Shown here piece by piece: positions 6,324-12,553 of a stretch of DNA of 13,915 nucleotides. This stretch comes from Saprospiraceae bacterium (GTDB taxonomy: Bacteria; Bacteroidota; Bacteroidia; Chitinophagales; Saprospiraceae). The DNA is taken from contig JACMLK010000426.1 in assembly GCA_014379665.1 (NCBI GenBank), positions 1-13,915 on the forward strand, read 5' to 3'. The position numbers and the translations under genes were made by a program. The notes beneath the pieces were generated by a model, which did no database searches, was not told the DNA's origin, and worked only from the letters and a program-made list of their open reading frames with translations. Every line of letters begins with the position of its first letter. Position 1 is the first letter of the stretch.

Positions 6324-8531
6324 ATGCATAAAAATCTTTATTGTTTACTACTTGTTAGTATTATTTTTGTCACCCATTCGTGTAAAAATATGACCACAGA
6401 AACCTCATCGGACCTGACATACAAAGAAAGTATGCTCATGACCAAATCGGATATATCTTCACCTGTCGCCGAAAGAAAACCTGAAAAACTGGTTATTCAC
6501 GGCGACACGAGAATAGACAATTATTACTGGATGAAACTCAGTGATGAGCAAAAGAATGCAAAATCTCCTGATGCACAAACACAAAAGGTACTGGATTATC
6601 TGCATGCTGAAAATGCCTACCGTGAAAAAATGATGTCACACACTGACAGTTTTCAAACCCGGCTTTTTGAAGAAATAAAAGGCAGAATCAAACAAACTGA
6701 TATGTCGGTGCCCTATAAAGAAAATGGATATTTTTATATTACCCGATTTGAGGAAGGGAAGGAATACCCTATTCACAGCCGTAAGAAAGAAACCCTGGAA
6801 TCACCTGAAGAAATCCTGCTCAATGTCAATGATTTGGCAGTGGGACATGAATATTTTGCCATTGGAGGCAGGACAGTCAGTCCGGATAATAAAATATTGG
6901 CATATGGTGAAGATACTGTAAGCCGAAGACAATATACAATCAGATTTAAAGATCTGACTACCAATGCTTTGCTTTCAGATGTGATTCCAACTACCACGGG
7001 TGGCGTGACCTGGGGTAATGATAATAAAACTGTTTTTTATTCGAAGCAGGATGCTGCGCTCAGATCGTATAAGATATTCAGACACACGTTAGGTACTCCT
7101 GTTAAAGAGGATAAACTGATCTTTCATGAAAAAGATGATACTTATGGTACCTATATTTATAAAAGTAAATCCAAAAAGTATCTTATCATAGTCTCTTCAG
7201 CCACGCTATCACAGGAATATCAGATCCTTGAAGCAGATAACCCAACAGGTAGTTTCCGTATGTTTCATCCGCGTGAACACAAGCTGGAGTTCGATATCAG
7301 CCATTATGGAGACAAATGGTATATTCGTACCAATAAAGACGGAGCTGAAAATTTCAAGATCATGACAACGCCTGAAAATGCTACAGGTAAAGACAATTGG
7401 AAAGATCTTTTAACATACAATAAAGACATACTCATTGAAGGCATTGATTTATTTAAAGATCATATGGTTGTGTCAGAAAGGACAGGAGGGATCACCAAAA
7501 TAAAAATAAGACCATGGGACGGAAAAAATGAACACTATATTGGTTTTAAAGAAGAGTCCTATACCGTGGGGACCACCATTAATCCGGATTTTGAGACGGA
7601 CTTACTTAGATTGGATTACACATCTCTGACTACTCCCAACACGACTTATGATTATAATGTAAAGACAAAAAAACTCGAACTATTAAAGCAACAGGAAGTT
7701 ATTGGTACTTTTAATGCGGATGATTATATTTCTGAAAGGCAGATGGTGAAAGCCACGGATGGCACTATGGTACCTTTGTCTATTGTGTACAAAAAAGGAT
7801 TTAAAAAAGATGGTACAAGGCCATTCCTGCTAAACGGATATGGTTCCTATGGCTACAGTTCAGATCCTTATTTTTCTTCAGTACGACTGAGTTTACTTGA
7901 CAGGGGATTTGGTTTCGCCATAGCTCATGTCAGAGGTGGGCAGGAGATGGGCCGGCAATGGTATGAAAATGGAAAATTTCTTAAGAAGAAAAATACTTTT
8001 ACGGACTTCATCGATTGCGGAGATTATTTGGTGAAAGAAGGATATGTGGCTAAAGATAAACTTTTTGCCAACGGGGGCAGTGCGGGAGGTTTGCTGATGG
8101 GAGCTATCATGAATATGCGTCCTGACCTCTGGAAGGGTATTGTAGCAGCCGTGCCATATGTTGATGTGGTGACCACTATGCTGGATGAGAGTATTCCGCT
8201 GACCACAGGTGAATTTGATGAATGGGGTAATCCGAAAGATAAGTCATATTATGACTACATGAAGTCATACTCACCTTATGATAATGTAGTTGTTCAATCA
8301 TATCCTGCAACACTGATTACTACCGGATACTGGGATTCACAGGTGCAATACTGGGAACCTGCCAAATGGATAGCCAAACTAAGAGAACTGAGAACCGATA
8401 AAAATCCTTTACTTATGTATTGCAATATGGATACAGGTCACGGTGGCGCTTCCGGAAGATTTAAAAAATATAAAGAAGTAGCGATGGAATATGCATTCAT
8501 GCTTGATTTGGCAGGTCTGGGAGAAGAGTAG
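6324..8531 (+). CDS. ptrB: Oligopeptidase B-like S9 family serine peptidase, predicted lipoprotein
   Basis: From the ATG at 6324 this is a 735-residue S9 (prolyl oligopeptidase family) peptidase. The first part, after VAERKPEKLVIHGDTRIDNYYWM, is the seven-bladed propeller that covers the active site. The C-terminal alpha/beta hydrolase holds the triad: Ser586 in NGGSAGG, Asp671 in YWDSQVQYWEP and His706 in TGHGG. The Ser-Asp and Asp-His spacings (85 and 35) equal those known for oligopeptidase B. GEFDEWGNP carries E630 and D632 at the positions where oligopeptidase B has two glutamates that select Lys/Arg at P1. The N-terminus (MHKNLYCLLLVSIIFVTHSC) looks like a lipoprotein signal with Cys20, although the lipobox is not canonical; classic oligopeptidase B is cytosolic. 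The frame can be extended to a TTG at 6285, but that codon lies inside the candidate promoter, so ATG 6324 is preferred. It likely degrades short peptides in the envelope. Confidence 0.93.
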   Translation: MHKNLYCLLLVSIIFVTHSCKNMTTETSSDLTYKESMLMTKSDISSPVAERKPEKLVIHGDTRIDNYYWMKLSDEQKNAKSPDAQTQKVLDYLHAENAYREKMMSHTDSFQTRLFEEIKGRIKQTDMSVPYKENGYFYITRFEEGKEYPIHSRKKETLESPEEILLNVNDLAVGHEYFAIGGRTVSPDNKILAYGEDTVSRRQYTIRFKDLTTNALLSDVIPTTTGGVTWGNDNKTVFYSKQDAALRSYKIFRHTLGTPVKEDKLIFHEKDDTYGTYIYKSKSKKYLIIVSSATLSQEYQILEADNPTGSFRMFHPREHKLEFDISHYGDKWYIRTNKDGAENFKIMTTPENATGKDNWKDLLTYNKDILIEGIDLFKDHMVVSERTGGITKIKIRPWDGKNEHYIGFKEESYTVGTTINPDFETDLLRLDYTSLTTPNTTYDYNVKTKKLELLKQQEVIGTFNADDYISERQMVKATDGTMVPLSIVYKKGFKKDGTRPFLLNGYGSYGYSSDPYFSSVRLSLLDRGFGFAIAHVRGGQEMGRQWYENGKFLKKKNTFTDFIDCGDYLVKEGYVAKDKLFANGGSAGGLLMGAIMNMRPDLWKGIVAAVPYVDVVTTMLDESIPLTTGEFDEWGNPKDKSYYDYMKSYSPYDNVVVQSYPATLITTGYWDSQVQYWEPAKWIAKLRELRTDKNPLLMYCNMDTGHGGASGRFKKYKEVAMEYAFMLDLAGLGEE

Positions 8532-8544
8532 GGTACAGGTATTT

Positions 8545-8576
8545 GTTTGACCGACAGGTATTATTGTTGGTCAAAC
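8545..8576 (+). terminator. Strong 12-bp hairpin after the oligopeptidase gene, candidate terminator
   Basis: GTTTGACCGACA (8545-8556) pairs with TGTTGGTCAAAC (8565-8576) over 12 bp with a single G-U wobble, around an 8-base loop. It starts 13 bases after the oligopeptidase stop. No T run follows on the plus strand and none on the minus strand, so it is either an atypical terminator or a 3'-end stabiliser between convergent genes. ACAGGT occurs three times across and beside it (8535, 8554 and 8575). Confidence 0.5.
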
Positions 8577-8671
8577 AGGTTCCAACAAAACCATTTGCCA
8601 ATTCAGCAACACAGCAATTTCTCAAACCTGCTTGATCACTATTTAGAAACGGGAATGTCTAATCATTCCAT

Positions 8672-8699
8672 AAATCAATAAATCAACAAATCAATAAAT
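8672..8699. repeat. Short tandem repeat of an 8-base unit (AAATCAAT/C)
   Basis: Three copies of AAATCAA(T/C) at 8672-8679, 8680-8687 and 8688-8695, plus a partial copy AAATC, run up to the stop codon of the MFS gene (8701-8703). It is non-coding and AT-rich. It is probably a slippage microsatellite with no evident function. Confidence 0.6.
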
Positions 8700-8700
8700 C

Positions 8701-9936
8701 CTAAACAGTGCTTTCACTCAATTTTTTGCCCTTCCTGCCCAACAAAACTTTCCAAGTGATCAGAAAACTTATGCCCATCATAATGCCACCTAAAAAGAAT
8801 GCAACGCCCGGAAATAAGAATGGTGCACCTGAAGTTGTAAAATGGTAAAAAACACCAGTCATCATTAAAGGACCAATAATCGTGGTCAGGCTCATGAGGC
8901 TTGTGAGGCCTCCCTGTAATTCCCCTTGTTCGTTTGACGCCACTTTCCCCACCATGTAGGACTGCAGATTGGGCATAGCAATTCCTCCGAAAGAATATAT
9001 GATCAGAAAAACATACATCATCCAGGATTGAGTAGCAAAAGCAAACAGAAACATTCCTGTAGTATATAATCCGAATCCAATAACGATGCTTCTCTCCAGT
9101 CCAAAGAAGTAAGCTGATTTTTGAGCCAGGAATGCCTGTACGATGGCCACTAGAATACCTACTAATGCCAGAGAGTATCCTACCATGGCTTCGGTCCACT
9201 CAAATCGGTACATCGTAAAATAACTCCACGTGCTTTGAACGGCATGAGAACCAATATAGAGGAAAACAAAAGCAAAAAGCAGATTTCGCAATTGCTTGTA
9301 TTTCGCAATTTGTTTGAGCGATCCCCATGGATTTGCCCGCTTTATATCAAACTTTCTTCTGTTTTCAGGAGCAAGTGATTCAGGAAGAATAAAGTATCCG
9401 TACAGAAAGTTAAGAAAACTTAGACCAGCGGTGGTGTAAAATGGAATTTTAACGTCTATTCCACCCAAAACTCCGCCTAAAAAGGGTCCAATGATAAATC
9501 CCAACCCAAAAGCCGCACCGATCATACCGAAATTTTTAGATCGGTTTTCAGGTGTACTTATGTCGGCAATATAGGCAGAAGCTGTTGTAAAACTAGCTCC
9601 TGTAATTCCTGCGATTACCCTGCCAATGATAAACCAGGAATAAGATGGTGCAAAAGCTAAAATCAAATAATCCACACTGAAACCAAACAAAGAGACTAAT
9701 AAAACAGGTCTCCTTCCATACTGATCACTCAGGCTGCCTATCACAGGTGAAAAAATAAACTGAGCCGTGGCAAAGGCAAAAAGTAAGTATCCTCCATATT
9801 TACTGGCTTCATTGATCTCAATACCTTTCATGTCAGCGAGTAACTTGGGTATCACCGGTATGATGATACCAAAACCGATCACATCGATCAAAAGCGTGAT
9901 GAAAATAAATCCTATGGCTGCCTGTTTGTTTCGCAT
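8701..9936 (-). CDS. TetA-like MFS drug exporter (DHA1 family)
   Basis: This 411-residue protein shows about twelve hydrophobic helices and the markers of the TetA (drug:H+ antiporter 1) group of the major facilitator superfamily. The first helix is IFITLLIDVIGFGIIIPVIP, with D18. Motif A, GSLSDQYGRRPVLL, lies at 67-80 between helices 2 and 3. An antiporter motif C-like stretch, GFIIGPFLGG, is at 146-155 in helix 5. Such proteins export tetracycline or other hydrophobic compounds using the proton gradient. Chromosomal Bacteroidota members are common, and resistance cannot be assumed. No tetR-type repressor gene adjoins it. The start is ATG at 9936, about 16 bases from the estimated transcription start. 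It converges with the oligopeptidase gene, leaving 169 bases between the two stops. Confidence 0.92.
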   Translation of the reverse strand: MRNKQAAIGFIFITLLIDVIGFGIIIPVIPKLLADMKGIEINEASKYGGYLLFAFATAQFIFSPVIGSLSDQYGRRPVLLVSLFGFSVDYLILAFAPSYSWFIIGRVIAGITGASFTTASAYIADISTPENRSKNFGMIGAAFGLGFIIGPFLGGVLGGIDVKIPFYTTAGLSFLNFLYGYFILPESLAPENRRKFDIKRANPWGSLKQIAKYKQLRNLLFAFVFLYIGSHAVQSTWSYFTMYRFEWTEAMVGYSLALVGILVAIVQAFLAQKSAYFFGLERSIVIGFGLYTTGMFLFAFATQSWMMYVFLIIYSFGGIAMPNLQSYMVGKVASNEQGELQGGLTSLMSLTTIIGPLMMTGVFYHFTTSGAPFLFPGVAFFLGGIMMGISFLITWKVLLGRKGKKLSESTV

Positions 9937-9958
9937 GTTGATCTTTCTTATTATGCAC

Positions 9959-9983
9959 CAAATATAGCAAGAATAAAATTCTT
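9959..9983 (-). promoter_or_regulatory. Candidate MFS promoter -7 box with operator-like palindrome
   Basis: On the minus strand TATATTTG (9966-9959) fits the TAnnTTTG -7 consensus. Two bases upstream is the perfect palindrome AAGAAT-3-ATTCTT (9969-9983), placed between the -33 and -7 regions where a repressor would block polymerase. The -33 box is poor (CTG around 9990). Transcription would start near 9952, a few bases before the MFS ATG. No regulator gene is adjacent. Confidence 0.4.
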
Positions 9984-10126
9984 CAGGCAGTTAAAATCCT
10001 TTGATTTATCATTTGTTTTTCTAATATTATGCGACGGTTTAAGGTCGTTTGACCAGTGATCCCTCATGTTACATTCAACAATTGAAAATCTTCTCAAGAT
10101 GGAACACCTCAATTATTCCTATAAAT

Positions 10127-10159
10127 AAAAAACCCTCAAAAAAGTGGAGTTTTTGAGGG
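10127..10159 (-). terminator. Strong rho-independent terminator
   Basis: On the minus strand CCCTCAAAAA (10159-10150) and TTTTTGAGGG (10142-10133) form a perfect 10-bp stem around a 7-base loop (CTCCACT), followed at once by six T (10132-10127). This is a textbook intrinsic terminator. It would stop transcripts from the WD40 gene and from the promoter at 10233-10203, which lies between them. On the plus strand there is no T tail, so it works in one direction only. Confidence 0.88.
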
Positions 10160-10197
10160 CAATTCTGATGACAAGTAAACTTGCCTGCAAAATTTCG
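10127..10197 (-). ncRNA. Candidate small RNA (about 70 nt)
   Basis: A promoter (TTG 10233-10231, 20 bases, TACCTTTG 10210-10203) would start a transcript near 10197 that ends at the strong terminator at 10159-10127. The RNA has a second hairpin, GGCAAG-TTTA-CTTGTC (10185-10170, 6 bp with one G-U). It holds no ATG, so a leader peptide is unlikely. It does not directly precede a gene: the next one, the MFS exporter, starts about 190 bases further on and has its own candidate promoter. The 5' end is an estimate from the -7 box. Alternatively it is just the terminated 3' region of the WD40 mRNA plus a chance promoter match. Confidence 0.45.
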
Positions 10198-10202
10198 AAT
10201 GG

Positions 10203-10233
10203 CAAAGGTACTAAAAAGTTTTACAAATGCCAA
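10203..10233 (-). promoter_or_regulatory. Bacteroidota-type promoter of the candidate small RNA
   Basis: On the minus strand TTG (10233-10231) and TACCTTTG (10210-10203) are separated by 20 bases, matching the TTG-N17-23-TAnnTTTG pattern described for this phylum. A further TTTG at 10227-10224 lies closer. The promoter begins 24 bases after the WD40 stop codon. Confidence 0.55.
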
Positions 10234-10257
10234 GTCGCATTTTACTTTTGGGTTCAT

Positions 10258-11199
10258 CTATTTAAAGATATGCCAAAGAATGATGGTCCTATCATCACCT
10301 GCAGAAACCAAATAATTGTGTTCAGGTAACCAAAGAAGCGTATTTACAGAATTAATATGCCCGCCATTCTTTACATCCAGTGTTTTAACCAGCTCAAAAC
10401 CCGCAATATCCCAAAGTCTGATGGTTTTGTCTCTTGATGCCGTCATAATGATTTCTAACTCAGGTATGGATAAAATACTGTTGATGGTAAACCAATGTGC
10501 CGGTAAGCTTTTTAGAAGTTCCATACTGACTCGTTTTCTTATCTGTAGTTGCGCATCTCTGCCTCCTGATAAAAGTAAATTCTGATCTGTAAGTGACAAG
10601 CTGAAGACGGTATTATTGTGAGCCATTTTTTCATTGGCTAATACCTTAAGGTCTGAAGTATCGACTGCATATATTCCATTATCACTTGCACCGATATAAA
10701 TGATGTTTTGATCATCGTCATGAACTATCGACCGGAGCCCCTGATGGGAGATCCTGACTGATTCAACAGGATATCTTCTGCCTATATCCCACTTACATAA
10801 AAATCCATCGGCACCTATGCTAAATAAGTTGTCTTCTGTTTTACAGAATCCAAATACACTTCCTTTGTGTCCTATTATACGGTTAATTATTTTATTTGAA
10901 AGCGTGTCAATCCAATACACATGCCCATTAATATCTCCGGCTATCAGTATTTCCTGTGCATCCAGATAACACATGCTGAATATTTTAGCATCTGTATCTG
11001 CCATAAGATAACCATCAGCGGTGCTTCCGTCTTTATGCCATTGTACTATTTTCCCATCTCCACCGGCTGAGTAAAAAAACATACTTCCGGGTTTATCCAC
11101 CATGCAATATACAGCTGATGAATGGCCGGTATACCCGATGATTTTTTCTGTTTGAATGAATTGTTCCAAAGGTATGTATACTTTTACGCTGTGTAACAA
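10258..11199 (-). CDS. Seven-bladed WD40 repeat protein
   Basis: About seven WD40 repeats fill the whole protein. Each has a strand-turn-strand pattern and most end in a W-D or similar pair: GHSSAVYC...IVQWH, AKIFSMCY...VYWID, GHKGSVFG...CKWDI, GLRSIVH...IYAVD, NNTVFSLS...LQIRK, TINSIL...IRLWD and HINSVNTL...IILWH. This makes a closed propeller, normally a protein-binding scaffold; no enzyme domain is attached and the partner is unknown. The start is uncertain. The given start is a TTG at 11199; there is no in-frame ATG before residue 33, which would cut into the first blade. The frame stays open upstream to 11238 and encodes VLIKTVTIFCLL, which looks like an export signal but lacks ATG, GTG or TTG at its head. 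The gene is divergent from the phosphopantetheinyl transferase and is followed by the terminator at 10159-10127. Confidence 0.9.
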   Translation of the reverse strand: MLHSVKVYIPLEQFIQTEKIIGYTGHSSAVYCMVDKPGSMFFYSAGGDGKIVQWHKDGSTADGYLMADTDAKIFSMCYLDAQEILIAGDINGHVYWIDTLSNKIINRIIGHKGSVFGFCKTEDNLFSIGADGFLCKWDIGRRYPVESVRISHQGLRSIVHDDDQNIIYIGASDNGIYAVDTSDLKVLANEKMAHNNTVFSLSLTDQNLLLSGGRDAQLQIRKRVSMELLKSLPAHWFTINSILSIPELEIIMTASRDKTIRLWDIAGFELVKTLDVKNGGHINSVNTLLWLPEHNYLVSAGDDRTIILWHIFK

Positions 11200-11297
11200 A
11201 CAGAATATTGTTACTGTTTTTATTAAAACATTAATTAATCATTCATTTGATTAAAATTTACGTTTATTTCAGGTGTACAAATTCCAATATTTTTAAA

Positions 11298-11936
11298 ATG
11301 CCATTATTTCTTAAATTTAATATTCAGCCGGATGGGTTGGTAGGGATCTGGCAAACGAATGAGCAGGATAATTACTTCCAGGAAAAACTGAATTTATTTC
11401 CTTCAGAATCAGACGAGTTGGAAATACTAAAAAATCGCAAAAGAACCGAATGGCTATCTTCAAGATATTTACTCCATATACTATCTGAAAGGGAGATCAG
11501 GGGAGCCTGCCTTAAAGACAAATTCGGGAAGCCTTATTTGGAAAATTCAGAATTTCATATCTCTATAAGTCATTCTTCATCATATACCGGAGTGATTGCA
11601 TCTACTTCAGTGGTTGGTATTGATATTCAAGTTATCATACCAAAAATAGAACGAATTACCTCAAAGTTTGTTACAGAGGATGAGTTCCGGTATATCCATA
11701 ATACAAACAAAACAGAAGCATTTCATGCTATTTGGGGAGCCAAGGAAGCTATGTATAAGGCATATGGACGCAAAGAACTTGATTTTAAGAAACACATTTC
11801 TGTCGGAGAATTCCATTTTTCCCGCGATGGTTTTATTTTTACAGGGGAAGTAAAAAAAGATGATTTTTACAAGAAATATGCCTTATCTTGTCATCAATTT
11901 GATCAATTAATTTTAGTATATGCCATTGAACAATAG
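11298..11936 (+). CDS. Sfp-type 4'-phosphopantetheinyl transferase
   Basis: This 212-residue enzyme (from ATG 11298) moves the 4'-phosphopantetheine arm of coenzyme A onto a conserved serine of carrier proteins, turning apo-ACP or other carrier domains into the active form. Family motifs are FGKPYL at 76-81, SISHSS at 89-94, the magnesium-binding GIDIQ at 107-111 with D109, and WGAKEAMYKAYG at 146-157 with E150. The size fits the Sfp/Gsp family rather than the shorter AcpS family. The reading frame can be extended 17 codons to a TTG at 11247, but the extension is AT-rich and unlike the family, so ATG is preferred. No NRPS, PKS or ACP gene is nearby, so the target may be the fatty acid ACP or a carrier encoded elsewhere. 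The lipoprotein gene overlaps its 3' end by 17 bases. Confidence 0.92.
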   Translation: MPLFLKFNIQPDGLVGIWQTNEQDNYFQEKLNLFPSESDELEILKNRKRTEWLSSRYLLHILSEREIRGACLKDKFGKPYLENSEFHISISHSSSYTGVIASTSVVGIDIQVIIPKIERITSKFVTEDEFRYIHNTNKTEAFHAIWGAKEAMYKAYGRKELDFKKHISVGEFHFSRDGFIFTGEVKKDDFYKKYALSCHQFDQLILVYAIEQ

Positions 11937-12375
11937 ACGGTCCATTATCATATTATTTTTTTTGGTTGTCGTTACAAATTTTTATTCCTGCAAGCAAAAA
12001 ACAGATTCGGAAAATTCCGGACCTGAAGTTACACCAATATTTCAAACTGAAGAATTCCAAACGTTTTATGACCAGTTTGGAAGAGACAGTGCATTTCAAA
12101 TGAATCACATTATCTTTCCATTGGAAGGTACCCGAAGGCCCGTAGATAGTTTAGATCAGATACCTCCGGATTTCAGATGGCAAAAAGATGGCTGGTTAAT
12201 TCACAGGACCTATGATGATATGGATGGAACATTTACAAGAGAAATGATGGATCTGAGTGGTATAGTGATCGAAAGGATTTCAGATCAATCAGGTAAATAC
12301 ACCATGGAAAGAAGGTTTGGTAAACTTTCCTCAGGCTGGAATCTTATTTATTATCGTGAATTAGGAATTTATTGA
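11920..12375 (+). CDS. Small DUF4348-like lipoprotein
   Basis: This 151-residue protein has a hydrophobic signal (residues 8-19) ending in TNFYSC, so Cys24 is the likely lipidation site; a KQKTDSENSG linker follows. The body contains FYDQFGRDSAFQ at 49-60 and IIFPL at 64-68, a pattern that resembles the DUF4348 lipoproteins of Bacteroidota, then a W-rich and charged C-terminal part ending LIYYRELGIY. That family has no established function; the assignment is from memory and tentative. The ATG at 11920 lies inside the phosphopantetheinyl transferase gene, overlapping it by 17 bases in another frame, so translation is probably coupled and the two are co-transcribed. It is likely attached to the periplasmic or outer membrane. 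No known enzymatic motif is visible. Confidence 0.75.
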   Translation: MPLNNRRSIIILFFLVVVTNFYSCKQKTDSENSGPEVTPIFQTEEFQTFYDQFGRDSAFQMNHIIFPLEGTRRPVDSLDQIPPDFRWQKDGWLIHRTYDDMDGTFTREMMDLSGIVIERISDQSGKYTMERRFGKLSSGWNLIYYRELGIY

Positions 12376-12426
12376 ATCCTTTTTGAGTTATTCATGGTAA
12401 TAGGTCTTTAGAAAGTTACAAGTACT

Positions 12427-12459
12427 TTTGAATTATACTGAATGAAATTATTAAATTTG
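12427..12459 (+). promoter_or_regulatory. Bacteroidota-type promoter of the metalloprotease gene
   Basis: TTTG at 12427-12430 and TAAATTTG at 12452-12459 are separated by 21 bases and both match the -33 and -7 consensus boxes exactly. Transcription would start near 12466, giving a leader of about 90 bases before the ATG at 12554. This makes the metalloprotease a separate unit from the preceding lipoprotein gene, whose stop is at 12375. Confidence 0.6.
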
Positions 12460-12553
12460 ATCATTTTAGGTCGTCTGTAATACATATTGGTATATTATAG
12501 TGAGAGAATTTCAAATTATTCTTAATTTTAGCCCTTTAAACCAGGTAAATCAA

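Larger units (their letters stand above)
9937..10257. other. 321-base gap holding the MFS promoter, an intrinsic terminator and a candidate small RNA
   Basis: No convincing protein gene is present. Reading on the minus strand, the gap holds a promoter just after the WD40 stop, a roughly 70-base segment ending in an intrinsic terminator, about 140 bases of featureless sequence, and then the candidate MFS promoter with a palindrome. A 60-codon minus-strand frame (10257-10075) runs straight through the terminator and has no recognisable features, so I do not count it as a gene. Confidence 0.6.

Noticed and set aside
8714..9199. 161-codon minus-strand frame inside the MFS gene
   Set aside because: It is an alternative frame of a clearly coding exporter gene, with a composition unlike a real protein (many His, Arg, Trp and Cys).
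8701..9936. Acquired tetracycline resistance gene
   Set aside because: The protein is TetA-like by motif only; no repressor gene, mobile element or resistance context is present, so a general chromosomal exporter is the safer call.
10075..10257. 60-codon minus-strand frame between the WD40 and MFS genes
   Set aside because: It runs through the candidate promoter and the strong terminator, has no family features, and its ATG lies upstream of the estimated transcript start.
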